NCBI RefSeq assembly: GCF_020080835.1
Contig: NC_058161.1
Span: 3,224,001 to 3,288,000, forward strand
Length of the DNA stretch: 64,000 nucleotides
DNA from: Cotesia glomerata
Taxonomy: Eukaryota; Arthropoda; Insecta; Hymenoptera; Braconidae
Direction of reading: 5' to 3'
In this document: in pieces, positions 18,733 to 31,210 of the stretch
Layout of the letters: each line of letters starts with the position of its first letter
Numbering within the stretch: the stretch's first letter is position 1
The notes under the pieces: generated by a model
What the model was told of the DNA's origin: nothing
Databases searched by the model: none
The model's input: the letters and a program-made list of their open reading frames with translations, nothing else
Translations under genes and position numbers: made by a program

Positions 18733-20389
18733 CACAATAGTCTCGATATGGTCACATATCGATGGTTTTCTGACGTAATCTCGTATCTCAAAAATGACGA
18801 TTTTGGAGACGAGGTGAAAAATAGCTTATAAAAAATTAATATTCATCTAAAAACAACATTTATCAATTGTATTTTCTAAAAATACTATCGTATTTATTAT
18901 TAATCTAGTTAATATTTTTTTTCAGCAACGCGTTCATAATTAACTATTAATTTTTCAGTTGAACCTTTTCATCTTCAAAAATCGAGATACGTGGTTGCGT
19001 TAGAAAACCCTCGATATGCTGATTTACAATTTCTTTATCGCAAGTAGTGTTGAAAATTTTTCTACAGATTTTATTGATTTTTTGTAATTTAGTTCCTAAA
19101 ATCACCGCTAAGCGTCGCAGTTTTCTCGCACTCAGAATGGCAAATCCAAAGCATAAAATACTCCCTAGTTTTCTTTACCGTAAAAAGTCTTTCCACCCTT
19201 TCCATCTAAAAGTAGTCTCAGCACTTAGAGTTTTCGGATTCTAAAATTTTCAGTCTATCTCATTTAAATCTACAACAAAACTAATACCCGAGGATCTTAC
19301 TCCCTGGCAGGCAGACTACTGCCAGCGGTACTTCTATTCAGAAATGAAGCTCGACTCCTCTCCTCCGTGAGTCCAACAACTTCAAGCCACTCGTACTTCT
19401 GTTTGTGTTTGCTAATTGTGAATTGTCTACTTCTTGCCCGGGTGCCTCAAGTGTCTTTTGTGCAAACACACCCACACCCTCAACAGTTATACACAAAGCT
19501 CGAACAATTCTATCATCAGTCATAGTTTCTCCTTTCGTAGCTTGGTTCATGTGTCACATTCGTATCACTGATATGTTTTACATAAATATATACATTTATA
19601 CGTGAATGCTCAGACCGTAGGTTTAACAAGGCAGCTAAGTTCTGCTTCAGCACCATTCTGCTCCAGCACATCCACCAAATGTGAATACATCTCCCATCTA
19701 TACATATATATAGGTATATATATATATGCTCTATACATTACAACTACAACTTATAGCACACATCCGGGGGCTTAGAAGTACTCGAGTTTACCTCACTACA
19801 TGTGCTACAGCACAACAGTACACTACAGATTGCACACTACACACACAAGAGGCACCCGCGAGCAAAAGGCTACCAATTTTTAGGTTTACAAGCGCATAAG
19901 AGGGCGATAGTCTTTCTTTGTCACGTAGCTCAACCTTTTTTACTTTATTTCCCTTCATATTCATTCCGGCTAGTTTTTTTATGCTAGAGTTGCACTTTTG
20001 GGGTTGCCATGCATGAGCAGTGTGCAATTGTTGCCGGTATATTTGATTTGATTCACCGTTCTTTGTCACTATTCAAGCCCCGGAGACCCAGCTCGCTCCC
20101 ATTACAGCTGATAATGGCTGTATCTATCGAAACCCACGCGAATTTGGCAATTCACGCGATTCGATAAGTGTTTGCACGACGCTGCTGAATTCTGCATGCC
20201 AAATTGTCTCGAAACTAACCCTTCTGCTCTGCACTACACCTATCATTCTTATTAGTGGATTTAGTTGAGTGTTGCCAAGTAATCGATTGATTCAATCGAT
20301 ACAACGTGAACTATTATTTTTTGTAAGAATTCTACTTAGATGTTTTTCTGGGAAAATTTTTCTGAATTGGCTTGGTCTGAGGATTCCAT
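18733..20389. other. Intergenic or intronic sequence with a moderate-GC block
   Basis: The 18733-19230 part is AT-rich and contains a diffuse inverted repeat about TATCGA...TCGATA (18755-19018). The 19230-20250 part is moderate GC, without repeats except a short TATA microsatellite near 19704-19728. It is a candidate conserved non-coding block. No gene is supported. Confidence 0.4.
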
Positions 20390-21130
20390 ACACCGAAAAA
20401 AGTAAACTGTTAAATTCACAAGGATTCCGGTTAATTTTTATAGTTTCAAACAGTACAGCGGACATCAGGCTGGCACAAATGTAAATATTACAAAACTTAA
20501 TGTAGAAAGTGTAAAAGCCACATTTTATAATTTAATATCGAAAATGTGATTAGTAGCTGTCACTATAGTAAATAACGACTCTCTCATTTTAAAAAATTAC
20601 AGCTTCAAACAGTAAAAATTGCCGTTTTAATATATAGTCTATACTATAAGGAGAAGGGGAAGGTCTCACATTCGGAGAATTTAACATTTTAAACAGTAAA
20701 AATTTTACTCTTAAAATATATATTTTACCAATCCAAGCAAATCAATAATTATAGTTTGATTTTTAGCGTTGCGTTTAAAATTTACCATTTTACTTTGTAA
20801 ATATTGTCGTTGCTTGTATAGAAATTTAGTAACTGTAGTTTATATTTTTTACATATCATGCAATCATTTTTTCGGTACGAAATGATAAATATCAAAGTCA
20901 AAATTCTTAATTATTATACTTAAACATTTTGGACTTTCACATAGCGAATATTACTGTTTGAAATAGTATTTTCTTCCATGTAAAGAGTAAATTGTAACGT
21001 TTAAATGGTAAATATTATTAAGTGAATAGTAAAATCACGATTTTACTGTTTGAAATAGTAATTTTTAGCAGTTGATCATTACTTATTATAAATCGACTAT
21101 TATTTATTACAGTTTACTTTTTTCCGTGTA
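20390..21130. mobile_element. TIR element with CACGGAAAAAAGTAAACTG ends, copy 1
   Basis: It is bounded by ACACCGAAAAAAGTAAACTG and the inverse CAGTTTACTTTTTTCCGTGT, about 740 bp. It is the reverse complement of the copy at 44959-45699 along most of its length. It is rich in repeated AAACAGTAA/TTACTGTTT units and has no transposase. Confidence 0.75.
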
Positions 21131-22362
21131 CATAAATTTTATCTGATCATTGGTTATATTGAGCCGTATCTAACTTAACACGGATTCATATATCTTTATT
21201 TGACTTAATACGATAATATCAAGCGCAATATAGTCATATCTGCCTTATATGATTTTTGTATAAAAAAATAGTGTAAAAAAATTTCCGAGAGAGCACAATG
21301 ATTACTAAATTGTCTCTCTCCAAATAATTTAACTTTAAAGTGTAAATTTATAAAATAAAAATCATTGTTTTTATTCAATTGATTTTTAGTTCAACAAATT
21401 TTCTACAAAATATAAATTTATAACAGAATTTTTTTTCACATCTTTCTTATTAATTACTCAATTATAGCAAGACTAATTTGTTCCCCTGATAATACGTCGA
21501 CCGTCGACGGGTATATGTATCATTGCTTGGCATGTGCCGTCGTTTGAGTTGGTGGTCGCACGTGCAGCCACACCAAACTTGTCGCTCGGCAAACAATAAA
21601 TTCGAGCCAAGTACTGTCATCAATTTAATCGGGTTAAATACCACGGATAGAATACCGGTCAATATTTAAAACCGTCAGCCATAAGTGTTGAACAAATTTC
21701 CTATTAGGTATATATAAATATACCTATAGATCATTAGTTTATCCTAGATAATAACAAACCCTGATACATCAAACAAAGGATCGTGTGGGAAGGGAACGTG
21801 AGCTGTTGGATGTGCGACAGTGTAGTGTCTTTTTAAGTTTTATCAACTAGCACCGTTCTTTGCACGTACAATAAACTCTTGGTGTTCCCTTTGCTCTTCA
21901 CTTCAGTTTCATTCCATTTCGATTCGTTCTTGCTCTTAAACTTTTCGACTGGATGGCATTGTCCTTGTCTGGTCTTAGTCGGTAATCTGCTTTGGAGTGT
22001 CTCTGGCTGCGCGATTGGCGCGGTAGCAAAGAACGAGGGAGAATCAACCGGGTTTTCATTGGCTCACTGTAAATCCATACTCGGTACTCGCGGGGACGCC
22101 TCATTCGCGGCTGTCAGAGAGTATATACACACCAAAAAGCTTCCCCTAGGGAATAAAACCACCCTAAGCGGCGCACCAGCTTTCTCATTCATCCTCACAC
22201 CATATTCTTCTATCACATTCGAACTAAAATACGTCCATTTATAGTTTTAGACAAAACTAAGAGGCCAATACCTTTTTGGATTTGGAGCGATTATTTATGT
22301 TAGGTTCATAGACAAATTTTTGGTCAGTTAGACAATTCTATCTTCTGTAAGACCAAAGTCTA
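21131..22362. other. Non-coding stretch: repeat remnant then moderate-GC block
   Basis: The 21150-21290 part carries GATATGGTCATAT-family remnants. The 21470-22250 part is moderate GC and low-repeat, with several short open frames on both strands and no recognisable protein. It is a candidate regulatory block. Confidence 0.4.
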
Positions 22363-22690
22363 CACAGAAAAAAAGGTTCACTTGAGCCAAGAAAATGTTT
22401 TTCTTGCTAATTATTTTCTTGAGCGAAAAAAAAAATTTTTTTTGACAGGAAATTTCACTTATTCTAACAAAATTGATTCTCTTGCTGTAAGAAAAATTTA
22501 TCTTTATCCAAGAAAATTTATTTAAGTCAAGAAAATCTTATTGTTTTGGGAAAATTCAGCCTCTTGCTCCAAAAAATTAAATATAAAGATCGAAGTAAAT
22601 TTTCATTAATATTTTTATTGATTAACATGTCAAATAGGAAGATCAAATAATATTTCATCATTTTTTTTCATTCAATATGTCCTTTTTTTT
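22363..22690. mobile_element. Truncated CACAGAAA-TIR element, copy 3
   Basis: It starts CACAGAAAAAAAGGTTCACT and follows the same order of sequence as 18043 onward, then stops abruptly near 22690, where GATATGG-type repeat sequence begins. Confidence 0.6.
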
Positions 22691-23145
22691 TCACCTCGTG
22701 AAAAACGTTTTTAATTACCTTAATACGGGCAATTTTCATATTAAGCCTGATATAGATTGATCTAGTCATATCAGACTACGCATGATAAAAAAATTTTTTT
22801 CAACTAAATTTATACACTTTTTATGTAATATGCAGTACATTGATTATGTTAATTAACATCATATTATTCTAAAATTAGTTTCTTAATTAATGAAACTAAA
22901 AATCAATAACAGATAAGCATTTTAAATAATCCAAAAAAATATTTTTAGTCACAATATTTAGTGCCTCAAAATTAACTCTCTTGTAGCGAGACGATTTAGC
23001 GATCATGCGCCACCTGTCGGAAACTTTCCACACTAATTTTGGTTAAAAAGGTTATATATGGACATATGTGACCATATCAGGCTTGATATGGTCATATTGA
23101 GTTATATTAAGAGATATAATATAGATGTAGCTAATTTTGTGTCAG
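22691..23145. repeat. GATATGGTCATAT-family interspersed repeat
   Basis: It contains TGATATAGATTGATCTAGTC and GTCATATCAGACT, then the signature GCGATCATGCGCCACCTGTC (about 23000-23020), then TATCAGGCTTGATATGGTCA. Related copies lie near 42728, 43097, 48170, 52150 and 55890. Confidence 0.6.
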
Positions 23146-23719
23146 CTAATACCAAAATAACGCTAAATTCTTCCCAAAAAGTTCAACAAATGCGCAATAA
23201 AATTCCCCTTTGAAATCGATGTTTGTGAAGCGATTTTTGGAAATAAAGCTCGCGTTTCCGAATTGATCAAGCAGTTCTGGTCGCGGGGTAGAGGACAGGA
23301 GCCTCTGTATCGGATCTATAGGGCTCGGTGTAAACGGGTGGGCGTGGTCTTGGTGTAGGTTATCCAGACCACGCCCCCTGCCGCGAAAAGGTGCAGTAGA
23401 GGGGAAATTGCAGCAGGAGCACGCTGACAGCATCAGAAAGTACTTCCATCTCCATCGGCGGTGACCAGCTAGCTAGCTGCTGGCTAGATTGAGCTTTAGT
23501 CGCGCAACTAGGGCGCCCCCTTTGCCCTTTCGCGTTGCATTGAAGAACCACGAGACACACGGGTTTTTCTCGTGCAAACACCACCCGAGACACCGAGTTT
23601 AAGGGTTCAACGATCTTACCCGGGACCTCATCAACTGCCTCTTGCTCGCTAGATCTTGTCCCCGAGGAGACGATCGTCATTTTTTCGCCGGGGTTCACTT
23701 TACTGCAAGATCGCCGACG
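23146..23719 (+). promoter_or_regulatory. GC-rich block, candidate distal promoter of earmuff/FEZF
   Basis: This is the most GC-rich stretch of the 14-56 kb interval, with GGGCGTGG, GGGCGCCCCC and CACGCCCCC motifs. It lies immediately before a candidate exon with a strong donor. The promoter role is inferred from composition and position. Confidence 0.35.
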
Positions 23720-24023
23720 GTCACGGTTTCTCTCAGTGAAGTGTCGTGATGTTTTTTTTTAATCATCATCATCATCATTAATTGTTGAAGAAGAAGACTT
23801 TATAATTTTTTGAAGTGATTTTGAGAAAGAGGAGTGATTTTAAATCAAGATTTGACATTTTAATCACAAGATTTTTAGTCTTAGGTCAGGACAAAATGAT
23901 AAAGTGGCCGGATTTTTGGAACTGGCGACAGTGTTATCAGTGACGGGGATTGCTCATTAGTTTTTTGAGTAGTGATTGTGATTACTGTGTAACGGGTCGA
24001 AGCAGATAAATTTTTTTGTATAG
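23720..24023 (+). other. Candidate non-coding first exon (5' UTR) ending in a strong splice donor
   Basis: An initiator-like CTCTCAGTGAAGTG lies near 23730. About 300 bases without a long open frame follow, ending at TATAG|GTAAGA (donor GT at 24024). The next strong plus-strand acceptor that leads into a known coding frame is CCTGTTGCAG at 56726-56735, in front of the earmuff coding exon. Linking the two would give a 32.7 kb intron. This is inference; the exon could belong to a non-coding transcript. Confidence 0.35.
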
Positions 24024-25379
24024 GTAAGATTTTTTAATAATTTTTTTAATGCAAATTTTCTCATTCCTGAATTTTCCTATCCGACGTTAATATTTATTTT
24101 TTATATTTTTAATTCATTAATCGATATCAAATCACAAGCTTAATAATAAGGTAATTAATAATAATTACGGGATTCAATAATAATTATTTAAAATGATATT
24201 TTTGTACTTGATGTATCTCGTAATTTTGAAAGTTTGACAAAAATTTCTCCTGTTTTTAAACAAAAATACTATCTAATATTTTACTCTAATAAAAATATAA
24301 TTTTTGGCAAATTTTCTTGTTTAAATTTGTGCTAATTATTTTAAGGTTTGATTGAATCTCGGAAAAAATAGACTCGAAAAAATTTTAAAATTATAAAAAA
24401 TTCATATTATTTAATTAAAATTATTATAAAATAAAAATTATAGTAATAATAATATTTTTTTTTGTAACAAAAAATTGCGATGAAAATTAACTTAGCAGAT
24501 AGTTGATAATTTTAAGAATTTTTGTAACAAATAAATTGTGACAAAAAGAAATTTATAAAAAAAATCGACATTTAGAAATTTAAAAAAACTAAAAATGCTA
24601 TTTTTTTTAAATAATTTTTTGGAACAAATTTATTTGTTAAAAAAAATTTTAAAATTGTCAAGTGACAATTATTAGTATAATTTTTATTTTATCATAATAT
24701 GAATTTTTCATAACTTTAAAATTTTTTCGGTCTATTTTTTCCGATTACCGGTTTGATTTTATTAATTTTTGGATACACAATTATTAATATTCTTATAAAA
24801 TTTCTTATCGAAGAAAAAATTAATTAATTTCATTCCAAAAATCCGCAATTAAATTATTTTTAATTCAAAATATTTAATCTGTTAAAAATTTTTTAGGTAA
24901 TAGCAATTTTTTTAAAATTAAAAAATTCTTTTCACTGAAGAAAACTTTATTCAAAGTTTTATGATCTTGAATTAAGCAAAAAAGTTCTTTATTAATTTTT
25001 TCTTAGTTTAAGGACGTCCAAAAATAATTTTTGTCCTAAATTAAATTAATTTTAAAACTTTAAAAAAATGAATCAAAAATTTCCCCAAAGAAATTATTTT
25101 CATAATTATGAAAAAAATAATTTCTGTTTGTTTTTTAGTTAAAAATTAAAGAAAATATTAAAAATAAAAATTTCTGTAGCCTTGCAATTGAAAAAAAAAA
25201 TTAATTTTAGAGTAAAATAATAACAAAAGTTACAATGAAATCAAGCAACTGTTCATGCAGCCCTCGATAAAATATAATCAAGTACATAGAACGAGTATAA
25301 TAGCGCAATTACAACTATCAAAAATTACCGAACAATTAGCTCTTATCTCGAAATCATAAAAATATTTAGCCAACACACA
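24024..25379. other. AT-rich stretch with no recognised feature
   Basis: Mostly poly-A/T-rich, low-complexity DNA. I see no TIRs, exons or RNA genes. Confidence 0.5.
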
Positions 25380-26449
25380 CTTAAGAGCTTTATGTGCGTA
25401 CTTGTTTTTTAAACAGTGAGAGGGGAGGAAAAGAGCGCTAATTGGATTCTATTATTTTACAAGAGCACAACTCTGTTTTTAACTACCAAGTGGGTTGTAT
25501 TCGCGCGTTAGGATCATAAAATATGTATAACGTGTTGCAGTAAGTGGATGAGGAAGGACTTGCGTAAGACGGACGATGTTGACGAGTATAATGAGTGAGC
25601 TAAGTAGCAAGTAGAGTAAGTGGTGTTAAGTCTGGGTCTGGGTCGGGGTCGCGATATGAGTATGGAGAAAAGTTTTAACCGAACAAACCCGAGACCTAAT
25701 CTTAGCGGGCCGAAATTGCTCGTTTTCTTTCTCTCTCTCTCTCTCTCAAGTGAGTAAGTAAGCATGCAGTTCGGTACTTTGGTATTATCCGAAGTAACAT
25801 GTGGGACAGGGTGGTACTGAGTACGTTTTTCAGGGGCTTCGGTTTATAAACTTCAAGTACTAAACTACACAATGGATTATTATTGTATTGGAGGGGCTCG
25901 CGAGGCAAAAAGGGGCCTTCCGATCTCTCTTTCGTTTCATCTATAGGCTACAGGCAAAGGCGAGACTTTATTTTATTTATTATTGTACACTGTAAACGGT
26001 TTTGAGCAAACACTCTTGGGGCCTAAGTTACAATACAGTTTTTTTGGTAATTAATTTTTTTTTTTTTTTTTGATATATACTTTTGAATAAAATTGTAGCG
26101 ATTTTTATTTGGACAAAGCCTAGTAAGAAATTTTTTTTCTAACAATTATTAAAAATATTCAATGGATATTTGAATTATTAAATAGAGACTAATTAAATTT
26201 TTAAAGGTTTATAAAAGGTTTTTGTTAAAAACTAAAAAGAAAATTTTTTTTAATTATTTAAAATGATTTTTTCAACAAATAAATTACTGGAAAGAAAATG
26301 ATCCTAAAAAATTATTTTTTTAGTTATTTTAAATTTTTAAAAAAATTTTTATTGTTATTAACATTATAATTGCAAATTTTTAAATTACTACATCAATTTT
26401 TGCATATTTTTTATTCTCAATTTTCAACCAAAAAATTATTAATAAAATT
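25380..26449. other. Moderate-GC block then AT-rich sequence
   Basis: The 25380-25960 part is moderate GC, low-repeat, with a CT run at about 25731-25747. It is a candidate non-coding regulatory block. The 25960-26449 part is AT-rich without recognised features. Confidence 0.4.
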
Positions 26450-26878
26450 AACAAGTAACCTTACAGTCACTGCCGTAAGCTATAAATAAATAAAATTTTG
26501 CTTTATTAAATGATGACTTTTGTTAAATTGCACTGTATTTTTTTAACTATTGACGTTTATAAAGATATAAGCTTATCCTGATGTTACACTCATCAAGAGC
26601 TTTTATTTGAGTACCCACATGCATTTTTCATATATTTTATATACTTCATATATATTATATTCATAAAATATATAAAAAGTGCATGTGGGTACTCGAATGA
26701 AAGGTCTCAATGAGTGCAACATCAGAATGGACTTATATTTACGAAAATATTAAGAATTAAGGAATGACTGTTGCATTTTGTTAACTAATGATGTTTTTAA
26801 CGATATAAGCTCATTTGAATGTTACACTCATCGAGAGCTTTCATTTGAGTACCCACATGCATTTTTGATATATTTTTC

Positions 26879-26943
<65 letters not shown>

Positions 26944-27528
26944 TATATATAATATATAATATATATAAATATATGAAAAATTGATGTGGGTACTCAAATG
27001 AAAGGTCTCGATAAGTATAATGTCGGGGTGAGCTTATATCTTTAAAAATGTCAATAATTTACAAGATACAATGTCATTTCTTAATTATTGACATTTTTAA
27101 AGATATAAACTCATCTTGATATTACACTCATCAAGAGCTTTCATTTGAATACCCACATGCATTTTCATATATTTTTCATATATACATATTTATAATATAT
27201 ATAAATATATGAAAAATTGATGTGGATACTCAAATGAAAGGTCTCGATGACGTAACATCAAGATGAGCTTATATCTTTAAAAATGTCAATAGTTCACAAG
27301 ATACAAGGTCATTTCTTAATTATGTATCTATTAGACATAAATTATTTTCGAATTCAGCCTATATACTTATCATAATAAATTGACTATCGGTGAGATTGAA
27401 ATGAAACCTTGAAAAGGCACAAATTCAAGTTAAGATGTTTGCAATGACGCTAAATTTCCCTAAAAAACCTATTTTATCATATGACTATCCTGAAAAAAAA
27501 ATTTTTCTTAATCTCTTAATAATAAAGA
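26450..27528 (-). mobile_element. Helitron-like element (copy H3)
   Basis: Minus orientation. The 5' end at 27528 is diverged (TCTTTATTATTAAGAG). The 3' end near 26450 is diverged, with the hairpin partly lost. Several palindromic modules lie between, one centred on a TA run at 26881-26941. Confidence 0.65.
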
Positions 27529-29621
27529 TTATAAATTTTCATTTTTATAATTTATTCAACTTTCTTAAAATTCATCAATAATTAAAAAAAAATCCCTTCT
27601 AAGATTAGACACTAGGATACGTTTGCAAACATGCGACGGCATCTAGTGATTAGCATAGATATCTCCAGGCCCTTATCTCCTTAATTCGACCTCTGCTGAG
27701 CATTAATTGTCGGTTTGCTCTTATGCACAAGTATATTTATACATATGATAATAATTTACCCAAATAAAAACCACACCCGCTAATAATACATATAAAAAAA
27801 AAAAGTGAATTTACACAGCCATTATTATCATTTCCATTATTTGGACATTTCGATTCCGAAATAAAAATCTTAATGAATTTTTATTAATTCAACCGAATAA
27901 ATTTCAGTGAGCGTTTGTTCGATCTGTTTCCCGTTTAGTTTAAATACGCCGTTATCCCGCAGACTTATTCCTTTATATCCTCAATTCACCTCAACTCTGT
28001 ATGCTATATATTATACTTATATACTGTACACCCGTGAATCCGGACGGCGGTGTCGCATTATTACGCTACTTGATTTTATGTCGAGAGTCCTGCTGCCGAG
28101 CAGTAGCTTCCTCGCTGGTGTATTACTATATATTACATATATACCCGGCAGCTGTCTACGTCGATTATTCGCCATTGAAATATTCTGTTGGGATTTTCCT
28201 CGACGGCATACAGAAGGGGATCATAAGGTCTGCTCCACTTCTTCTTTTTCTTTATCTTCACCCACTGCTTCATCTCCTTCATCTTGTCTTCATCCTGAGC
28301 TAATATTTAAAGAGGTTATAAATAGAGAAGGAGAATCCTTCTTGGTTCTTGCCCTACATGCTCTGATAATTATAATTATTTTATTTTTACATTTTTTGAG
28401 AATTTATCAATCTAATCATAATCATCGAAGCTTAATTATATTACCGGTAAAAAGATTTATTTGGACGTTTACAAGAAAAAAATTCAATAATTAATTTTAA
28501 GCTTGGAGAATATTAAATGGTAGAATTTTAAAAAAATTATTAGTTTTATAATTTTAACTAGGAATTATTTAAGGGAGATTTGAAAATAAATAATGGTAAT
28601 ATTTATAATTTAAATGGTAATGGTTACTATTTATAATGGTAAAGAATACTATCAAGAATGCTACCCCCAACTATTTAAGATTCTAAAAACTCTCCAACTA
28701 AAAAATTGTATTTAAAAAATAAAGCACACTTGTAATTATTTAACATCTATTAAATACTGATGATTTAATTATATGCTACAGACTTTGTTGAGACACTAGG
28801 TTGTAACATCACACTTACTAAACTAAATAAATAAACAATTACAACAGCAGGTTAATTATTGGATAAAAATGAATATTACCAATCTACCCTTATTAATTTA
28901 ATTATAAAATATGTCTTCTTTTAAAAGTTTTAAACTCTTAATAATTACATCTTCTTAAACACTCGAAATATTTTTTATTTTACAATCCACTGTCTCAATA
29001 AATAATTGTCAGTCATAAACAACTAATATATTTTATTAAACTTATTCAATTATAAATAATGGATTTTTACCAAAATATTATTTTATATTTAAAGATAAAG
29101 TTATTTATAAGATTTAAAAGAGTCTAGGTGTAACAATGATTAATAAGTATTTGTAATATGTAATGGTTAGTGAGGATGCTTGGGTGGTGACTTTTATACT
29201 TTCTGATAGTAACTATTACCGTCTCAATTATACGTATTATTAATCCAATGTTTTTGGGAGTTACAAAGTTGATAATATAATTTACAATGTCAATTTTGAA
29301 TTGCAATAATGCTTTTTGGTTAATTGTCCCAATATTTAATGATAAAGTTTATAATATTGATATTGACAATAAAAACAAAAATTATCAACTTATACAAAAT
29401 TTTTAATTTCATCTTCAGAATACTTCTATTTATTTACTCCATAGTACCTTCTAAAATTAATTAAAAAATTTCTTCAATAAAAATCAATATTTATAATAAT
29501 CTCCATATAATTATTAAAAATAAAAACTCCAAAAATTATCTGTTAAATAAAATCTACCCCTTGAAATTGTTAACATGTAATATAAAAATTACCAACTAAA
29601 GATGACAATCATAAAATCATA
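27529..29621. other. Moderate-GC block followed by AT-rich DNA
   Basis: The 27600-28320 part is moderate GC and low-repeat. It has overlapping open frames of 195 and 100 codons on the plus strand that show low-complexity, non-domain translations, so I do not call a gene. The 28320-29621 part is AT-rich with nothing recognised. Confidence 0.4.
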
Positions 29622-30321
29622 CACAGAAAGAAAAATTTCTTGATTGGAGAACAAAATTCTTGGCTCAAGAAAATTTGTCGGGTGCCTGAAGGAAGACCGA
29701 AGTTGTGTTGGCCTAAGTAAAAATTTTTATTGAAATTCTATTCTTGGCGGAAGTAATTTTTTCTTAATTCATATTATCATAAATACTTGATACAATAAAT
29801 TTTTATATTTGATCAAGATTTTTAGATACTTTAGGGAAGCAGCGCCACCTTCTTCAGCTGAGAAAAAAATTTTCTCACCTTGAGAAAATTTTTCTTGTGA
29901 ATATTTGATACCCATTTTATATTATTTTAGCGTGCAATTATACATATTGAATGAAAAAAAATGATTAAATATTATTTGATCTTCTCATTTGACATGTTAA
30001 TCAATAAAAATATTAATGAAAATTTACTTCTATCTTTATATTTAATTTTTTGGAGCAAGAGAGAAATTTTCTCAACACAAGAAAATTTACTTCTGTCAAG
30101 AACTAAATTTTTTGGAGCAAGAGGCTGAATTTTCCCAAAACAACAAGATTTTCTTGACTTAAATAAATTTTCTTGGATAAAGATAAATTTTTCTTTAAGC
30201 AAGAGAATCAATTTTGTTGGAATAAGTGAAATTTCCTGTCAAAAAAATTTTTTTTTTTCGCTCAAGAAAATAATTAGGAAGAAAAATATTTTCTTGGCTC
30301 ACGTGAATTTTTTTTTCTGTG
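29622..30321. mobile_element. TIR element with CACAGAAA ends, copy 2
   Basis: It runs from CACAGAAAGAAAAATTTCTT to TTTTTTCTGTG, 700 bp, in the opposite orientation to 18043-18732. The shared interior phrases include GGGAAGCAGCGCCACC (near 29835) and TTTGACATGTTAATCAATAA. Confidence 0.7.
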
Positions 30322-31210
30322 TACTTTAATTCCTCTGTTTAGTAGCAAGTAATTAAAATTTTTATTTCTTTAAAAAACTTCCAACAATTTAAAATAAAAA
30401 AACAAAAGGCAAATCTTGGCTGAGAATGAACCAGAATTCAATGAAATAAATCACTCGAAGGCGTGAGAACTATAAACTATTTATTATTTTTTCCATCGCG
30501 TGCAAGTTAACACACTGATCGTGGCATTTGCGCGGCAAAATAATCCGTGAAACGCGAGAAAATATAAATAAAAAAGCCGCAAAAAAATTAATTTATTTTT
30601 AAAAACAATCAAAACTTTAAATTTAAAATAATTTTTTTTGGAATTGACAGGCAGCTCTATAAGCTTTAGATCGTGAGATTGATAGCCTGGAGGGTGCGAG
30701 GGAGTGTGTAATATGTAACCGGCAATAAATAACGATAAACTTATGACAAACAAATTACTTGGCACGGACTTGCCCCGTCGCTATCGTATATCTGTCTACA
30801 AATTAGCAACCGGTAAACTTGACTACGAGCTTTTGTTAAGTCATAGTTGGATAAATGTGTACGTAAATACATATATATTCTATATGTAGATATATACACA
30901 TACGATTCTTAAAGAATCATATGTATGTGCGCTATGTAGCATTATGCGAGCACGAGGCAAATGCTCAGAGCTTCGAGGGTTTTATAGAGGGTGTGTGTAA
31001 ACTGTACGGTATATATGTACATTTTGCAAGTATAAATGTGTATGTAGTTTGGATAAGGGTTGCCCCAGAATTAATGTACCACTTCCTCTTGAAGCCAAAG
31101 GCAATTTCAACCTCAAGCTGTAACGCTAAACTTAAAACGCCTTACTTTCTGGTCTTTTCAATTAATCTTGCGCATATTGTTTTTGGTTCTTTTTTTCCAC
31201 TGATAAGTTG
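30322..31210. other. Moderate-GC low-repeat block
   Basis: Mixed-composition sequence at about 30420-31210 with short open frames only. A near-palindrome CATACGATTCTTAAAGAATC then ATATG lies at about 30899-30922. It is a candidate regulatory block. Confidence 0.35.

Noticed and set aside
21784..21791. TGTGGGAA, a match to the Su(H) Notch-effector site
   Set aside because: A single 8-base match is expected by chance in tens of kilobases.
23360..23698. Minus-strand 112-codon open frame in the GC-rich block
   Set aside because: GC-rich DNA has few stops by chance; the translation lacks family features and another minus-strand frame overlaps it.
27907..28494. Plus-strand open frame of 195 codons
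   Set aside because: The translation is Ser/Leu/Ile-rich without domain-like pattern, a second frame is open across the same bases, and no splice or promoter context supports it.
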